From NCBI GenBank assembly GCA_016210205.1, contig JACQUO010000008.1, forward strand, positions 1 through 36,548: a stretch of DNA of 36,548 bases, read 5' to 3'. Both the position numbers and the translations under genes were made by a program. The DNA is from Chloroflexota bacterium. Lineage in GTDB: Bacteria > Chloroflexota > Dehalococcoidia > JACQUO01. This document shows positions 14,633-21,740 of the stretch, in pieces. The notes beneath the pieces were generated by a model that was not told where the DNA came from, did not search any database, and worked only from the letters and a program-made list of their open reading frames with translations. Position 1 is the first letter of the stretch, and each line of letters begins with the position of its first letter.

Positions 14633-15594
14633 CTACCAGGTCCATCGAGGACATCTACGCCCCCATCCGGGAGGAGCTCCAGAGAGTGGAGCAATGCCTT
14701 GGCGATGTGGCCCGGGTGGACTACGCCCCCTTGGGCGCCCTCCTGGGGCATATCCTGGCCAACCGGGGCAAACGGGTGCGCCCCGCCCTCACCCTCCTCT
14801 CCGGCCAGCTCCAGGCCTCCTGCATCCCCCAGCATGTGCATATGGCCGCCGCCATCGAGCTCCTCCATACCGCCACCCTCCTCCACGACGACACCATCGA
14901 CCGCGCCGCCGCTCGCCGGGGCCAGCCCACGGTCAACGCCCTCTGGAGCGGGGGCATCGCGGTGCTGGCCGGTGACTACCTCTTCGCCAAGGCCGCCGAG
15001 CTCATCGCCAGCATCGGCAGCCCCGCCCTGGTGTCGCTTTTCGGCCAAGCCATTATCACCATCTGCCGTGGAGAGTTGGAGCAGGACTTCAGCGACTTCG
15101 CCTGGCGGCGCCAGCGGGAGAACTACTACCGGCGCATCGGGCTCAAGACCGCCTCCCTCTTCGCCGCCGCCGCCGAGTCCGGAGCCCTCCTGGGGGGAGC
15201 CTCCCAGGAAGAAGCCGAAGCCCTGCGCCGCTACGGCCATAACCTGGGCATGGCCTTCCAGATTGTGGATGACCTGCTGGATTTGACAGGGGAGGCCGAA
15301 GAGCTGGGCAAGCCCGTGGGCAGCGACCTGCTTCAGGGCACCCTGACCCTGCCGGTCATCCTCTACCTGGAAACACAGAAGGGGGAAGCTGCGGACATGG
15401 CCAAAGAGCTTTCGCCGCATGAGGCAGAGCGGCTGGTGGCCCAGGTCCAGGCTTCTTCAGCCATCGCGGCCTCGCAGGCCATCGCCCAGGGCTATGTCCG
15501 CGACGCCTGCCGAGAGTTGGCGCGCTATCCCCAAGGCGAGGCCCGCCGCTCCCTGGAGGCCCTAGCCCGCTATGTGTTGGAGCGGCGCAAGTAG
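14629..15594 (+). CDS. Polyprenyl diphosphate synthase (trans-isoprenyl, hepta/octaprenyl type)
   Basis: It condenses isopentenyl diphosphate units onto an allylic primer to make a long all-trans chain, as used for quinone side chains. The 321-residue protein has the first Asp-rich motif DDTID at 87-91 (LLHDDTIDRAA) and the second DDLLD at 214-218 (IVDDLLDLTG), plus GKRVRPALTLL near 48-58. Chain length cannot be fixed from sequence; the small residues before the first motif suggest a long product. The start ATG 14629 overlaps the tatD stop (ATGA) with GGAG upstream; the ATG at 14614 lacks a binding site. A quinone-chain role would fit the complex I operon elsewhere in the window. Confidence 0.92.
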   Translation: MTTRSIEDIYAPIREELQRVEQCLGDVARVDYAPLGALLGHILANRGKRVRPALTLLSGQLQASCIPQHVHMAAAIELLHTATLLHDDTIDRAAARRGQPTVNALWSGGIAVLAGDYLFAKAAELIASIGSPALVSLFGQAIITICRGELEQDFSDFAWRRQRENYYRRIGLKTASLFAAAAESGALLGGASQEEAEALRRYGHNLGMAFQIVDDLLDLTGEAEELGKPVGSDLLQGTLTLPVILYLETQKGEAADMAKELSPHEAERLVAQVQASSAIAASQAIAQGYVRDACRELARYPQGEARRSLEALARYVLERRK

Positions 15595-15616
15595 CAGCCA
15601 GCGCCCTGGCCTCGCC

Positions 15617-16384
15617 TTAGCCCTGGGACGGCAACCCCTTCACGCGCTCCAAAAAGGCCCCCGCCCTGGAGTCTCGCTCCCCGTGGTAGCGCAGGCATTC
15701 CCCCAAGACCAGCTTCAGTTCCCGCGCCTGGGACGGCGTCAGGCGCACGCCCCGAGCCTCCTCGTAGCCTGCCCGAAGGTAATGCCGCAGCACCTTCAGC
15801 ACGCCCAAGGACAAGGGATGAGAGAAAGGCTCCTGGGCCTGGCAGCTGGGGCAGATGACACCGCCGCTGGGGGAGAAGTAGTTGTCCTGGGGCTCCAGGG
15901 GCCGGCGGCAGACATGGCAGTTGTAAAGCTGGGGACGATAGCCCGTCGCCTCCAGAAGCCTCAGCTCGAAGTAGCGGAGAGGCGTCTCGCCCCCGCCGGC
16001 ATCCGGCAGGCGCTCCAGGGTGGTCAGGGTCAGCTGAAAGAGGGAATAGTTCTCCATGCCCTCGGCGGTGAACAGGTCCACCAGCTCCAGCACATACAGG
16101 GCCTGGCCCAGGGCCAAGAGGTCACCCCGGAGGGCGGGGAAGCCATGGCGCGCCTGGGCTCCCGTGATGGTGTCCAGGTTGCGGCCGCGGGCCAGCATGA
16201 GGTCGCTGTGGCAGAGGACATCTAGATGGCCCCCCAGCTTGCTCTTGGGGCGGCGCACCCCCCGGGCCAGGGCCCGCAGCTTGCCCAGGCGCGGGGTGAA
16301 GAGGGTGAGGAGCCGGTCCGCCTCCCCCAAATCCATCCCCCGCAGGACCAGGGCCTCGGTGCGATAGACCCGGGGTGCTGGCAA
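15617..16384 (-). CDS. recO: DNA repair protein RecO
   Basis: RecO loads RecA onto single-stranded DNA together with RecR and anneals complementary strands. The 255-residue protein has the N-terminal OB-fold (VYRTEALVLRGMDLGEADRL, then LFTPRLGKLRALARGVRRPKS) and a zinc site with Cys residues in NCHVCRRPL and VICPSCQ. The start is TTG 16384, only one base after the recR stop, with AGGAG 7 nt upstream inside the recR end. It is the last gene of dnaX-ybaB-recR-recO. Convergent with the polyprenyl synthase, with a 22-nt gap and no visible terminator. Confidence 0.93.
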   Translation of the reverse strand: MPAPRVYRTEALVLRGMDLGEADRLLTLFTPRLGKLRALARGVRRPKSKLGGHLDVLCHSDLMLARGRNLDTITGAQARHGFPALRGDLLALGQALYVLELVDLFTAEGMENYSLFQLTLTTLERLPDAGGGETPLRYFELRLLEATGYRPQLYNCHVCRRPLEPQDNYFSPSGGVICPSCQAQEPFSHPLSLGVLKVLRHYLRAGYEEARGVRLTPSQARELKLVLGECLRYHGERDSRAGAFLERVKGLPSQG

Positions 16385-16385
16385 C

Positions 16386-16997
16386 TCAGAACTCCTGGCG
16401 GCCCTCCAGGGCCCGGGTCAGGGTCACCTCATCGGCGTATTCCAGGTCGCCGCCCACGGGCAGGCCCCGGGCCAGGCGGGTGACCCGCAGCCCCAGGGGA
16501 ACCAGCAGGCGTTGCAGGTACATGGCGGTGGCCTCCCCCTCCAGGTTGGGGTTGGTGGCCAGGATGACCTCCTTGACCTGGCCTCCCTGGAGGCGGGAGA
16601 GCAGCTCCCTGATGCGCAACTGCTCCGGCCCCACCCCCTCCAGGGGCGAGATGGCCCCGTGGAGGACATGGTAGAGCCCCCGATACTTGCGGGTGCGCTC
16701 CAGGGCCAGGATGTCCAAAGGCTCCTCCACCACGCAGAGGGTGGCGCGGTCCCGCTCGGGGCTGGCGCAGATGGGGCAGGGGTCAGCCTCGGCGATGTTC
16801 TGGCAAGCCGAGCAGAGGATGGTCTTTTCCTTTAAAGCCAGGACGGCCTCCGCCAGGGCCGTCGCCTCGGGGGCGGGCCGGCGCAGGAGGTAGTAGGTGA
16901 GGCGAGCCGCGGTCTTGGGCCCGATGCCGGGGAGCTTAGAGAGCTCCTCGATGAGGCGGGCCACCGGGGCCGCCAGGGGGATGAAGCCGTCTTTCAA
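16386..16997 (-). CDS. recR: Recombination mediator RecR
   Basis: RecR forms a DNA-clamping ring and works with RecO in recombinational repair. The 203-residue protein has the helix-hairpin-helix LPGIGPKTAARLTYYLL, a four-Cys zinc finger (C-x2-C in CSACQ and C-x2-C in CPICAS), and a Toprim domain starting at LCVVEEPLDILALERT with the GLYHVLHGAISPLEGVGP segment. The start is TTG 16997 with AGAGGA about 7 nt upstream. The spacing to ybaB is 10 nt. The order dnaX-ybaB-recR is one of the most conserved bacterial clusters; recO at the end makes the module complete. Confidence 0.96.
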   Translation of the reverse strand: MKDGFIPLAAPVARLIEELSKLPGIGPKTAARLTYYLLRRPAPEATALAEAVLALKEKTILCSACQNIAEADPCPICASPERDRATLCVVEEPLDILALERTRKYRGLYHVLHGAISPLEGVGPEQLRIRELLSRLQGGQVKEVILATNPNLEGEATAMYLQRLLVPLGLRVTRLARGLPVGGDLEYADEVTLTRALEGRQEF

Positions 16998-17007
16998 AGG
17001 CCGTCCT

Positions 17008-17322
17008 CTAGGTCAAACCGGGTATCTTGGGCAGCAGGCCCCCGGTGGCTACGGACATCTTCTGCGAGGCCAGGGCCTGGGACTTCTCCAGGGCGTCTCT
17101 GACGGCCACCAGCACCAGGTCCTCCAGCAGGCTCAGGTCCTGGGGGTCCACCGCCTCGGGCTTGATGCGCACGCTCTTCACCTGCTGTTTGCCGCTCATA
17201 GTCACCACCACGGCGCCGCCGCCGGCACTGCCCTCCACGGTGGTCTCCTCCAGCTCCTTCTGGGCCTTGGCCAGGCGGGCCTGAATCTCCTGGGCCTGGC
17301 GCATGAAGTTACGGTTCATCAT
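17008..17322 (-). CDS. ybaB: YbaB/EbfC nucleoid-associated protein
   Basis: A small DNA-binding protein that coats the nucleoid as a dimer. The 104-residue protein has the N-terminal coiled helix FMRQAQEIQARLAKAQKELEE, then the strand pair VEGSAGGGAVVVTMSGKQQV and the DLSLLEDLVLVAVRDALEKS helix, all typical of the family. I chose ATG 17322, because GGAGG lies 9 nt upstream; the ATG at 17331 directly abuts that sequence. It overlaps the end of dnaX by 14 bp, so translation is probably coupled. Confidence 0.92.
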   Translation of the reverse strand: MMNRNFMRQAQEIQARLAKAQKELEETTVEGSAGGGAVVVTMSGKQQVKSVRIKPEAVDPQDLSLLEDLVLVAVRDALEKSQALASQKMSVATGGLLPKIPGLT

Positions 17323-19000
17323 CGGGGCCATCCTCCAGAAACTGGGCCCCCAGCCCGCGGGCGGCCTCCACCAGGGGGTCAGCGCCTTTGGCTCCTGGGG
17401 TCGGGGGCGGCTCCTTAACGGCGTTGGTCTTAGTGGTGCACTTGACTTTGAAGGGCGCGCCCAGCACCTGGCTCAGAAGCCCTTCCACCACACGGCGGTT
17501 CTCCTCCGCCTCGATGCGCTCCCGGTGCATGGGATAGCGGAACTCCAGCAGGATGGCATCGCCATTGACCCGGACGGGCAGGCAGCCGCTGCGGAGCAGG
17601 GCCAGGGCGGGATGGCGCTTGAGGGCCGGGGGGGCGGCCTCCAGCATGCGCCGCCAGTTGTCCCGCAGCCACTGGATGACGGCATCGGGGGCCAGGGCCG
17701 GCGGCGCTAGGGGGAGGGCGGCCGGCGCAGGCGGAGGCGGGGCCGCGGGCCTGGCGGCTGGCGGCTGTGCCTCCCGCGGGGGCACGGCGGGGGCAGGGCT
17801 CCGGACGGACGGCGGCGGCTGAGGCTCCCGCAGCGGCATATGGGGGGCGGCGCTCCGGGGGGGCGGTGGCGGGGACGGCTCGGGCCGCGGCGCCGGGGTT
17901 GGGGCCGGCAGAGACGGTGAGGCGGGGGGGACGGCGGCCGGCCCCAGGGTGAACCGGGCCAGGGCCAGCTCCAGGGGCAGGGTGTCCGCCAGCCCCGGCT
18001 CCAGGGGGGCGAAGAGGCGCAGGGCCTCCACCATGTCCTCCAGGCGGTGCCGGGCCACCACCCCCTGCACAGTCTGGGCCTCGTGGGTGAGGCCAGCGAT
18101 GCCTCCGGCCCCCGACTTGAGCACCAGGAGGGCCCGCAGCGCCTCCACCAGCTCCCGATGGAACTGCCGCAGGTCCAGGCCGTCGGCGGCGACGGAGGCG
18201 ATGACCTCCAGGCCCGCCTTCAGGTTCCGGCCCAGGATGTGCCCCGCCAGCTCCTGCACCCGGGGGTCGCCGGTGAGGCCCAGCATGGCCCGAACTTGAG
18301 ACAGCTTCACGGCGTTGCCGTAGCTCACCGCCACCTGCTCCAGCATGTTCTCCGCATCCCGCAGGCTGCCCGAGGCGGCCTTGGCCATGAGGGCCAGGGC
18401 GGCCTCCTCGCAGTCCAGGCCCTCCTGCTGGCAGACATATCTCAGCCGCGCCGTCATGGCCTCCAGGGGGATGCGACGGAAATCAAAGCGCTGGCAGCGG
18501 GACTGGATGGTGGCGGGGATTTTGTGGGGCTCGGTGCTGGCCAGGATGAAGATGGCGTGGGGCGGCGGCTCCTCCAGGGTCTTGAGGAGGGCGTTGAAGG
18601 CCTCGGGGGTGAGCTGGTGCACCTCGTCCAGGATATAGACCTTGTAGCGGGCTACGGTGGGAGTGTAGCCCACCCGCTCCCGCAGCTCCCGGATTTCGTC
18701 GATGCGCCGGTTGCTGGCGGCGTCCATCTCTATCAGGTCCAGGGCCTGGCCCTGGTTGAAGGACTGGCAGACGGCGCAGGTGTTGCAGGGCTCGCCGCGG
18801 CCACTATTGAGGCAGTTGACGGCCTTGGCCAGGATGCGCCCGGTGCTGGTCTTGCCCGTGCCCCGGGGGCCGCAGAAGAGATAGGCATGGGCCACCCGCC
18901 CGGCCTCTAGGGCGCGGAGGAGGGTCTGGGTGACATGCTCCTGCCCGACCACCTCCGCCAGGGTCTGGGGACGCCATTTGCGATAGAAGACCTGGCCCAT
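17309..19000 (-). CDS. dnaX: DNA polymerase III subunits gamma/tau
   Basis: The clamp-loader ATPase that places the sliding clamp on DNA. The 563-residue protein has Walker A GPRGTGKT at 44-51, a zinc module with Cys 63, 72, 75 and 78, Walker B with DEVH at 125-128, and the arginine-finger segment IQSRCQRFDF. Domain III extends to about 360, followed by a Pro/Ala-rich linker (about 365-470) and a C-terminal tau-like domain. I saw no clear slippery sequence for a gamma frameshift product. The ATG has GGGGGAG about 9 nt upstream. First gene of the dnaX-ybaB-recR-recO operon. Confidence 0.96.
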   Translation of the reverse strand: MGQVFYRKWRPQTLAEVVGQEHVTQTLLRALEAGRVAHAYLFCGPRGTGKTSTGRILAKAVNCLNSGRGEPCNTCAVCQSFNQGQALDLIEMDAASNRRIDEIRELRERVGYTPTVARYKVYILDEVHQLTPEAFNALLKTLEEPPPHAIFILASTEPHKIPATIQSRCQRFDFRRIPLEAMTARLRYVCQQEGLDCEEAALALMAKAASGSLRDAENMLEQVAVSYGNAVKLSQVRAMLGLTGDPRVQELAGHILGRNLKAGLEVIASVAADGLDLRQFHRELVEALRALLVLKSGAGGIAGLTHEAQTVQGVVARHRLEDMVEALRLFAPLEPGLADTLPLELALARFTLGPAAVPPASPSLPAPTPAPRPEPSPPPPPRSAAPHMPLREPQPPPSVRSPAPAVPPREAQPPAARPAAPPPPAPAALPLAPPALAPDAVIQWLRDNWRRMLEAAPPALKRHPALALLRSGCLPVRVNGDAILLEFRYPMHRERIEAEENRRVVEGLLSQVLGAPFKVKCTTKTNAVKEPPPTPGAKGADPLVEAARGLGAQFLEDGPDDEP

Positions 19001-19105
19001 GGCGGCTAGCTCCCCCAGAGGCCGACAAAGGGGCCAGAGACGGCGGCGGGAAAACCCCTCTCGTGGGCAAGCAGGGCGCTAGGAAGCTTTAAATAGAACT
19101 CGGTA

Positions 19106-19111
19106 ATTATA
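19106..19111 (-). promoter_or_regulatory. Possible -10 of the dnaX operon
   Basis: Consensus TATAAT on the minus strand, about 106 nt upstream of the dnaX ATG in an otherwise AT-rich patch. Neither a -35 nor an upstream TG is present, unlike other promoters in the window, so this is a weak call. The rest of 19001-19164 shows nothing else I can name. Confidence 0.3.
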
Positions 19112-19164
19112 GGTTCGCATCCTTCATCGGCCCCCAGAGCTGGGGACGCCGCCAATGCTTCAAG

Positions 19165-19680
19165 CTATGGGCTGGGGGCCTGGCGTCGCGTCGCCTGGTT
19201 CCCCGGGAAGTTCATAGGCTCACGGCCCAGGATAGACCGGATGGCGACAATCTCACCGAGATGGAGCCAATGGTGCATGAGGCAACGCTGGAGGAGGGCC
19301 TCCAGGTCTTCGTCCTGGAAAGTGCGCCCGCTGCGCGTAGTGGGGACTTGCCTCAGGTCTGGGGGCGCGAGGGCGCGGAGGAACCCCTGGCTTCTCTCGT
19401 TCACCCGCTTTAAGGCGGCCAAGGCCTCTTTCAGGCTGGGATTACTGGTGGGGGCATTGGCCGCATAGTTTTCGCTGAGCCAGGCATCGGGCGCCTGGCC
19501 CTGGGCCATGACATTGAACCAGTGGTCTTGGCCCCGAGCCACATGGCCCACGGTCCACGCGATGGTGTTGAGCCCTGGGAGCTTCTTGGCGCAGTCCTCC
19601 TCGCTGAGGCCGGAGAGGGCGCGGAGGAACTCATTGCGGCTCTCCAGCACCAGGGAGACGAGAGGAAGGACATTATCCAT
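19165..19680 (-). CDS. DinB-family protein (putative metal-dependent, unknown function)
   Basis: A 171-residue protein with the four-helix DinB/YfiT-like fold. The expected metal ligands are visible: His46 in IAWTVGHVARGQDHW and the H136-x3-H140 pair in LMHHWLHLGEI. Members of this superfamily include bacillithiol and mycothiol transferases, but most have no known reaction, and this one cannot be assigned. The ATG has GAGGG about 8 nt upstream. It follows the radical SAM gene by 45 nt; that gap is strikingly AT-rich, with an A-run on the plus strand (19711-19724), but no hairpin that would make it a terminator. Confidence 0.8.
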   Translation of the reverse strand: MDNVLPLVSLVLESRNEFLRALSGLSEEDCAKKLPGLNTIAWTVGHVARGQDHWFNVMAQGQAPDAWLSENYAANAPTSNPSLKEALAALKRVNERSQGFLRALAPPDLRQVPTTRSGRTFQDEDLEALLQRCLMHHWLHLGEIVAIRSILGREPMNFPGNQATRRQAPSP

Positions 19681-19725
19681 GAGGTCAGCCCTCTTTTGTT
19701 TGATTGAATGAAAAAAAATAAAAAT

Positions 19726-20724
19726 CTAGTCCTGGGGGAGCTCGTGGGGGTCGGCGACGCGCACCGTGGCGTCGCCCGTGCCCCGCGCCCGGACTCGGGC
19801 CAGGTGATGGTCCAGGGCCTCCAGGATATGGGCCTGGTCCTCGGGGAGCCGGCCCTCGGCACCGCCCAGGTAGAAGTTGGAGGCGAAGTCGCTGGAGACC
19901 AGCTCGGAGTGGCACTCCAGGCTCGACACCAGGAGGCGCACCTCCACCAGCAGGCCCTCCAGGGTCTGGAGGTGGAACTCGCCGGCCTGGTGGCGCCGGC
20001 CCAGCTCGGTGTTGGGGTTGAGCCCCAGGGAGCGGAGCCGGATGAAATGGGGGCCGATGGCCGAGAGCACCCGCGCCGAGCCGCGGGCGTGCTGCTCCCA
20101 GCGCTCCTGGCCCCCCAGCCCGGGCATGATATACTCGGAAAGCTCGAACCCGAACTCCAGGGCCTTGCGCCCGGCCTTAATCATACCTTCGGAATCCACC
20201 CCCTTGTCGATGTAGGCCAAAAGCTCATCGTCTCCCGTCTCCATGCCCACATGGAACCGGGTCAGGCCCGCCTCCCGCAGGGCCTTGAGCTCCTCCGGCT
20301 GCTTGCGGAGGATGGTGTGAGCCCGGGCGTACGAGGTCACTCGCTCCAGGGTGGGGAAGGCCTCATAGAGGGTGCGGAGGATTTCCACCAGGTCTTTGAC
20401 GGGGATGATGATGGCGTTGGAGTCCCCCAGGAAGGCGCTCTTCACGCCTTCATTGGTGAGCCAGAGGATGCCATGATAGCGGGCCACCTCCTCCAGACGA
20501 TGGGAGAGGCCGGCCTCTTGGGCCGCGGCGGTGAGGCTGTCTGCCACCTCCTTCATGGAGCGGATGTCCTGCTTCACCTCTGCCAGGGGCCGCAGCTCAA
20601 AGGACATGACATTGCGCTGGCCGCAGAAGGTGCAGCGCCCCCAAGGGCAGCCGCGCTGGGCCCGCACCAGGAGGCTGTGGGCCTCCGAGGGGGGACGGAA
20701 GGGGGGAAGCTCGTAGCTAATCAT
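19726..20724 (-). CDS. Radical SAM protein of unknown specificity
   Basis: The 332-residue protein starts with RAQRGCPWGRCTFCGQRN, a radical SAM cluster motif spaced C-x4-C-x2-C, one residue longer than the usual C-x3-C-x2-C but known in related B12-independent groups with a CPW-x-x-C pattern. The Elp3/MiaB-like core follows: VTSYARAHTILRK, LTRFHVGMETGDDELLAYI with the Gly-rich strand, and ELSEYIMPGLGG. There is no B12-binding or TRAM domain and no extra C-terminal cluster. The substrate is unknown. The start ATG at 20724 overlaps the ybeY stop by 8 bp, so translation is coupled to ybeY. Confidence 0.88.
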   Translation of the reverse strand: MISYELPPFRPPSEAHSLLVRAQRGCPWGRCTFCGQRNVMSFELRPLAEVKQDIRSMKEVADSLTAAAQEAGLSHRLEEVARYHGILWLTNEGVKSAFLGDSNAIIIPVKDLVEILRTLYEAFPTLERVTSYARAHTILRKQPEELKALREAGLTRFHVGMETGDDELLAYIDKGVDSEGMIKAGRKALEFGFELSEYIMPGLGGQERWEQHARGSARVLSAIGPHFIRLRSLGLNPNTELGRRHQAGEFHLQTLEGLLVEVRLLVSSLECHSELVSSDFASNFYLGGAEGRLPEDQAHILEALDHHLARVRARGTGDATVRVADPHELPQD

Positions 20725-21193
20725 GGGGGTTCACCTCCGCCAGCTCCGACAAAACCGCGCGCTCTCGGGCCCTCATGGCCGCCTCCGCGGCCGAGTCCTC
20801 GTGGTCGTATCCCAAGAGGTGGAGCACGCCGTGCACCACCAGAAGGCGGATTTCTTCAGCCACCGCCTGGCCCGCCTCCCGGGCCTGGCGCTCCGCCTGG
20901 TGGTAGGACACCACCACCTGGCCCAGGTGGAGGACGCCATCGGGCGGCGCCACGAAGTCCGCTGGCCCCTCCCGGAGGGCGAAGGCCAGGACATCGGTGG
21001 TCTCGTCCTGCCCTCGGTGGGCGAGGTTCAGGCGGCGCATCTCCCGGTCTCCCACCACCGCCACCTCCAACTCCACGGGGCTGGCCTGCCCCTGGAGGGC
21101 CCCCTGGGCGGCCCGGGCGAGGTCTTTCCTCGCCACGGCCTTCCGGAAGGAGGCCCTTATCTTCAAACCAATCTGATGCCCCATAGGAACCAA
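20717..21193 (-). CDS. ybeY: Endoribonuclease YbeY
   Basis: YbeY is a zinc-dependent RNase that takes part in 16S rRNA 3' maturation and ribosome quality control. The 158-residue protein carries the family zinc signature H-x3-H-x5-H in VVHGVLHLLGYDHED, preceded by RGQDETTDVLAFALREG. The start is TTG 21193, supported by TGAGGA about 7 nt upstream; the ATG at 21184 is too far from it. First gene of a small operon with the radical SAM and DinB genes. Confidence 0.93.
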   Translation of the reverse strand: MVPMGHQIGLKIRASFRKAVARKDLARAAQGALQGQASPVELEVAVVGDREMRRLNLAHRGQDETTDVLAFALREGPADFVAPPDGVLHLGQVVVSYHQAERQAREAGQAVAEEIRLLVVHGVLHLLGYDHEDSAAEAAMRARERAVLSELAEVNPHD

Positions 21194-21210
21194 GGACTAT
21201 CCTCAGGGGC

Positions 21211-21239
21211 ATGATAGCACAGGGGCTAGGCAGGCGCAA
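21211..21239 (-). promoter_or_regulatory. Promoter of ybeY operon
   Basis: Minus strand TTGCGC (21239-21234), 17-bp spacer, TATCAT (21216-21211) preceded by TGC. The spacer end and -10 resemble those of the nuo promoter (both end in CTGTGCTAT). Confidence 0.65.
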
Positions 21240-21307
21240 CCTGGGATGTCTAAGGGATTTCTCTTTTTCAAGCTCGTATGGGGAGGTGGTTGAGCAACTC
21301 CTTTCGA

Positions 21308-21414
21308 CCATCCCCCTGACCCCCTTCCTGGCCAAGAAGGGGGAATTGGATGAAGCTGGGGGACACCCCCAGTCCCCCGCCAGAGGGGCTTGCCCCTCTG
21401 GACACCCCTTTTTT
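21308..21414. repeat. GC-rich intergenic hairpin repeat, copy 1
   Basis: It has three successive inverted repeats: a CCCCCTT...AAGGGGG stem (21321-21342), the 17-mer CTGGGGGACACCCCCAG (21356-21372), and CCAGAGGGG-CTTG-CCCCTCTGG (21380-21401) with a perfect 9-bp stem, followed by TTTTTT at 21409-21414. It starts with CCATCCCCCT, the same as copy 2. Intergenic and non-coding; the T-run means it could also stop transcription. Confidence 0.8.
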
Positions 21415-21430
21415 GGCGGCGAGTTTTCTC

Positions 21431-21515
21431 CCATCCCCCTTCTGGTAAGAGGGGGAATATAGTGCTGGGGGACACCCCAGTCCCCCGGCAGGGGACGCTG
21501 TCCCCCTGCACCCCC
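21431..21515. repeat. GC-rich intergenic hairpin repeat, copy 2
   Basis: Same order of parts as copy 1, offset 123 bp: CCATCCCCCT, a CCCCCTT/AGGGGG stem with GGGGGAAT, the core CTGGGGGACACCCCAG (21465-21480, one C shorter), and a stem GCAGGGGAC/GTCCCCCTGC with a GCT loop (21488-21509). Confidence 0.8.
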
Positions 21516-21558
21516 TAGAGCAGCAAGGCCAGGGCGTCACAGGGGGGAAGAGGTGGCG

Positions 21559-21612
21559 CGAGTGGATACCCCAGACCCCCCTGCGGCGGGCTTCGCCCCC
21601 GGCCCCTCTATG
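21559..21612. repeat. Degenerate third copy of the hairpin repeat
   Basis: It has GGATACCCCAGACCCCC, then a GGGC-TTC-GCCC stem. It keeps the order core-then-hairpin of copies 1 and 2 but with several changes. The remaining sequence of this gene-free stretch (21194-21740) holds only the ybeY and gdh promoters. Confidence 0.5.
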
Positions 21613-21636
21613 GCATCACAATCACTCGGGGGACAC

Positions 21637-21665
21637 TAGCAAGCAGCGCCGTTTAGAGATATAAT
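21637..21665 (+). promoter_or_regulatory. Promoter of glutamate dehydrogenase
   Basis: Consensus TATAAT (21660-21665) with TAGCAA (21637-21642) 17 bp upstream as a poor -35. There is no TG before the -10. Predicted start near 21672, leader about 70 nt. Confidence 0.5.
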
Positions 21666-21740
21666 CGCTAGCAAACTTCACGCACAAATCAGCCCCATGT
21701 TCCCAGATGGGCAATGCCGCCTACCAGAAAGGAGCCAGTC

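Noticed and set aside
19708-21186. 492-codon plus-strand frame opposite the radical SAM and ybeY genes
   Set aside because: It spans two well-supported minus-strand genes and translates to low-complexity Gly/Pro-rich sequence, typical of antisense frames at high GC.
21308-21612. Possible CRISPR array
   Set aside because: The units are variable GC-rich hairpins without constant direct repeats and unique equal-length spacers, and there are no cas genes.
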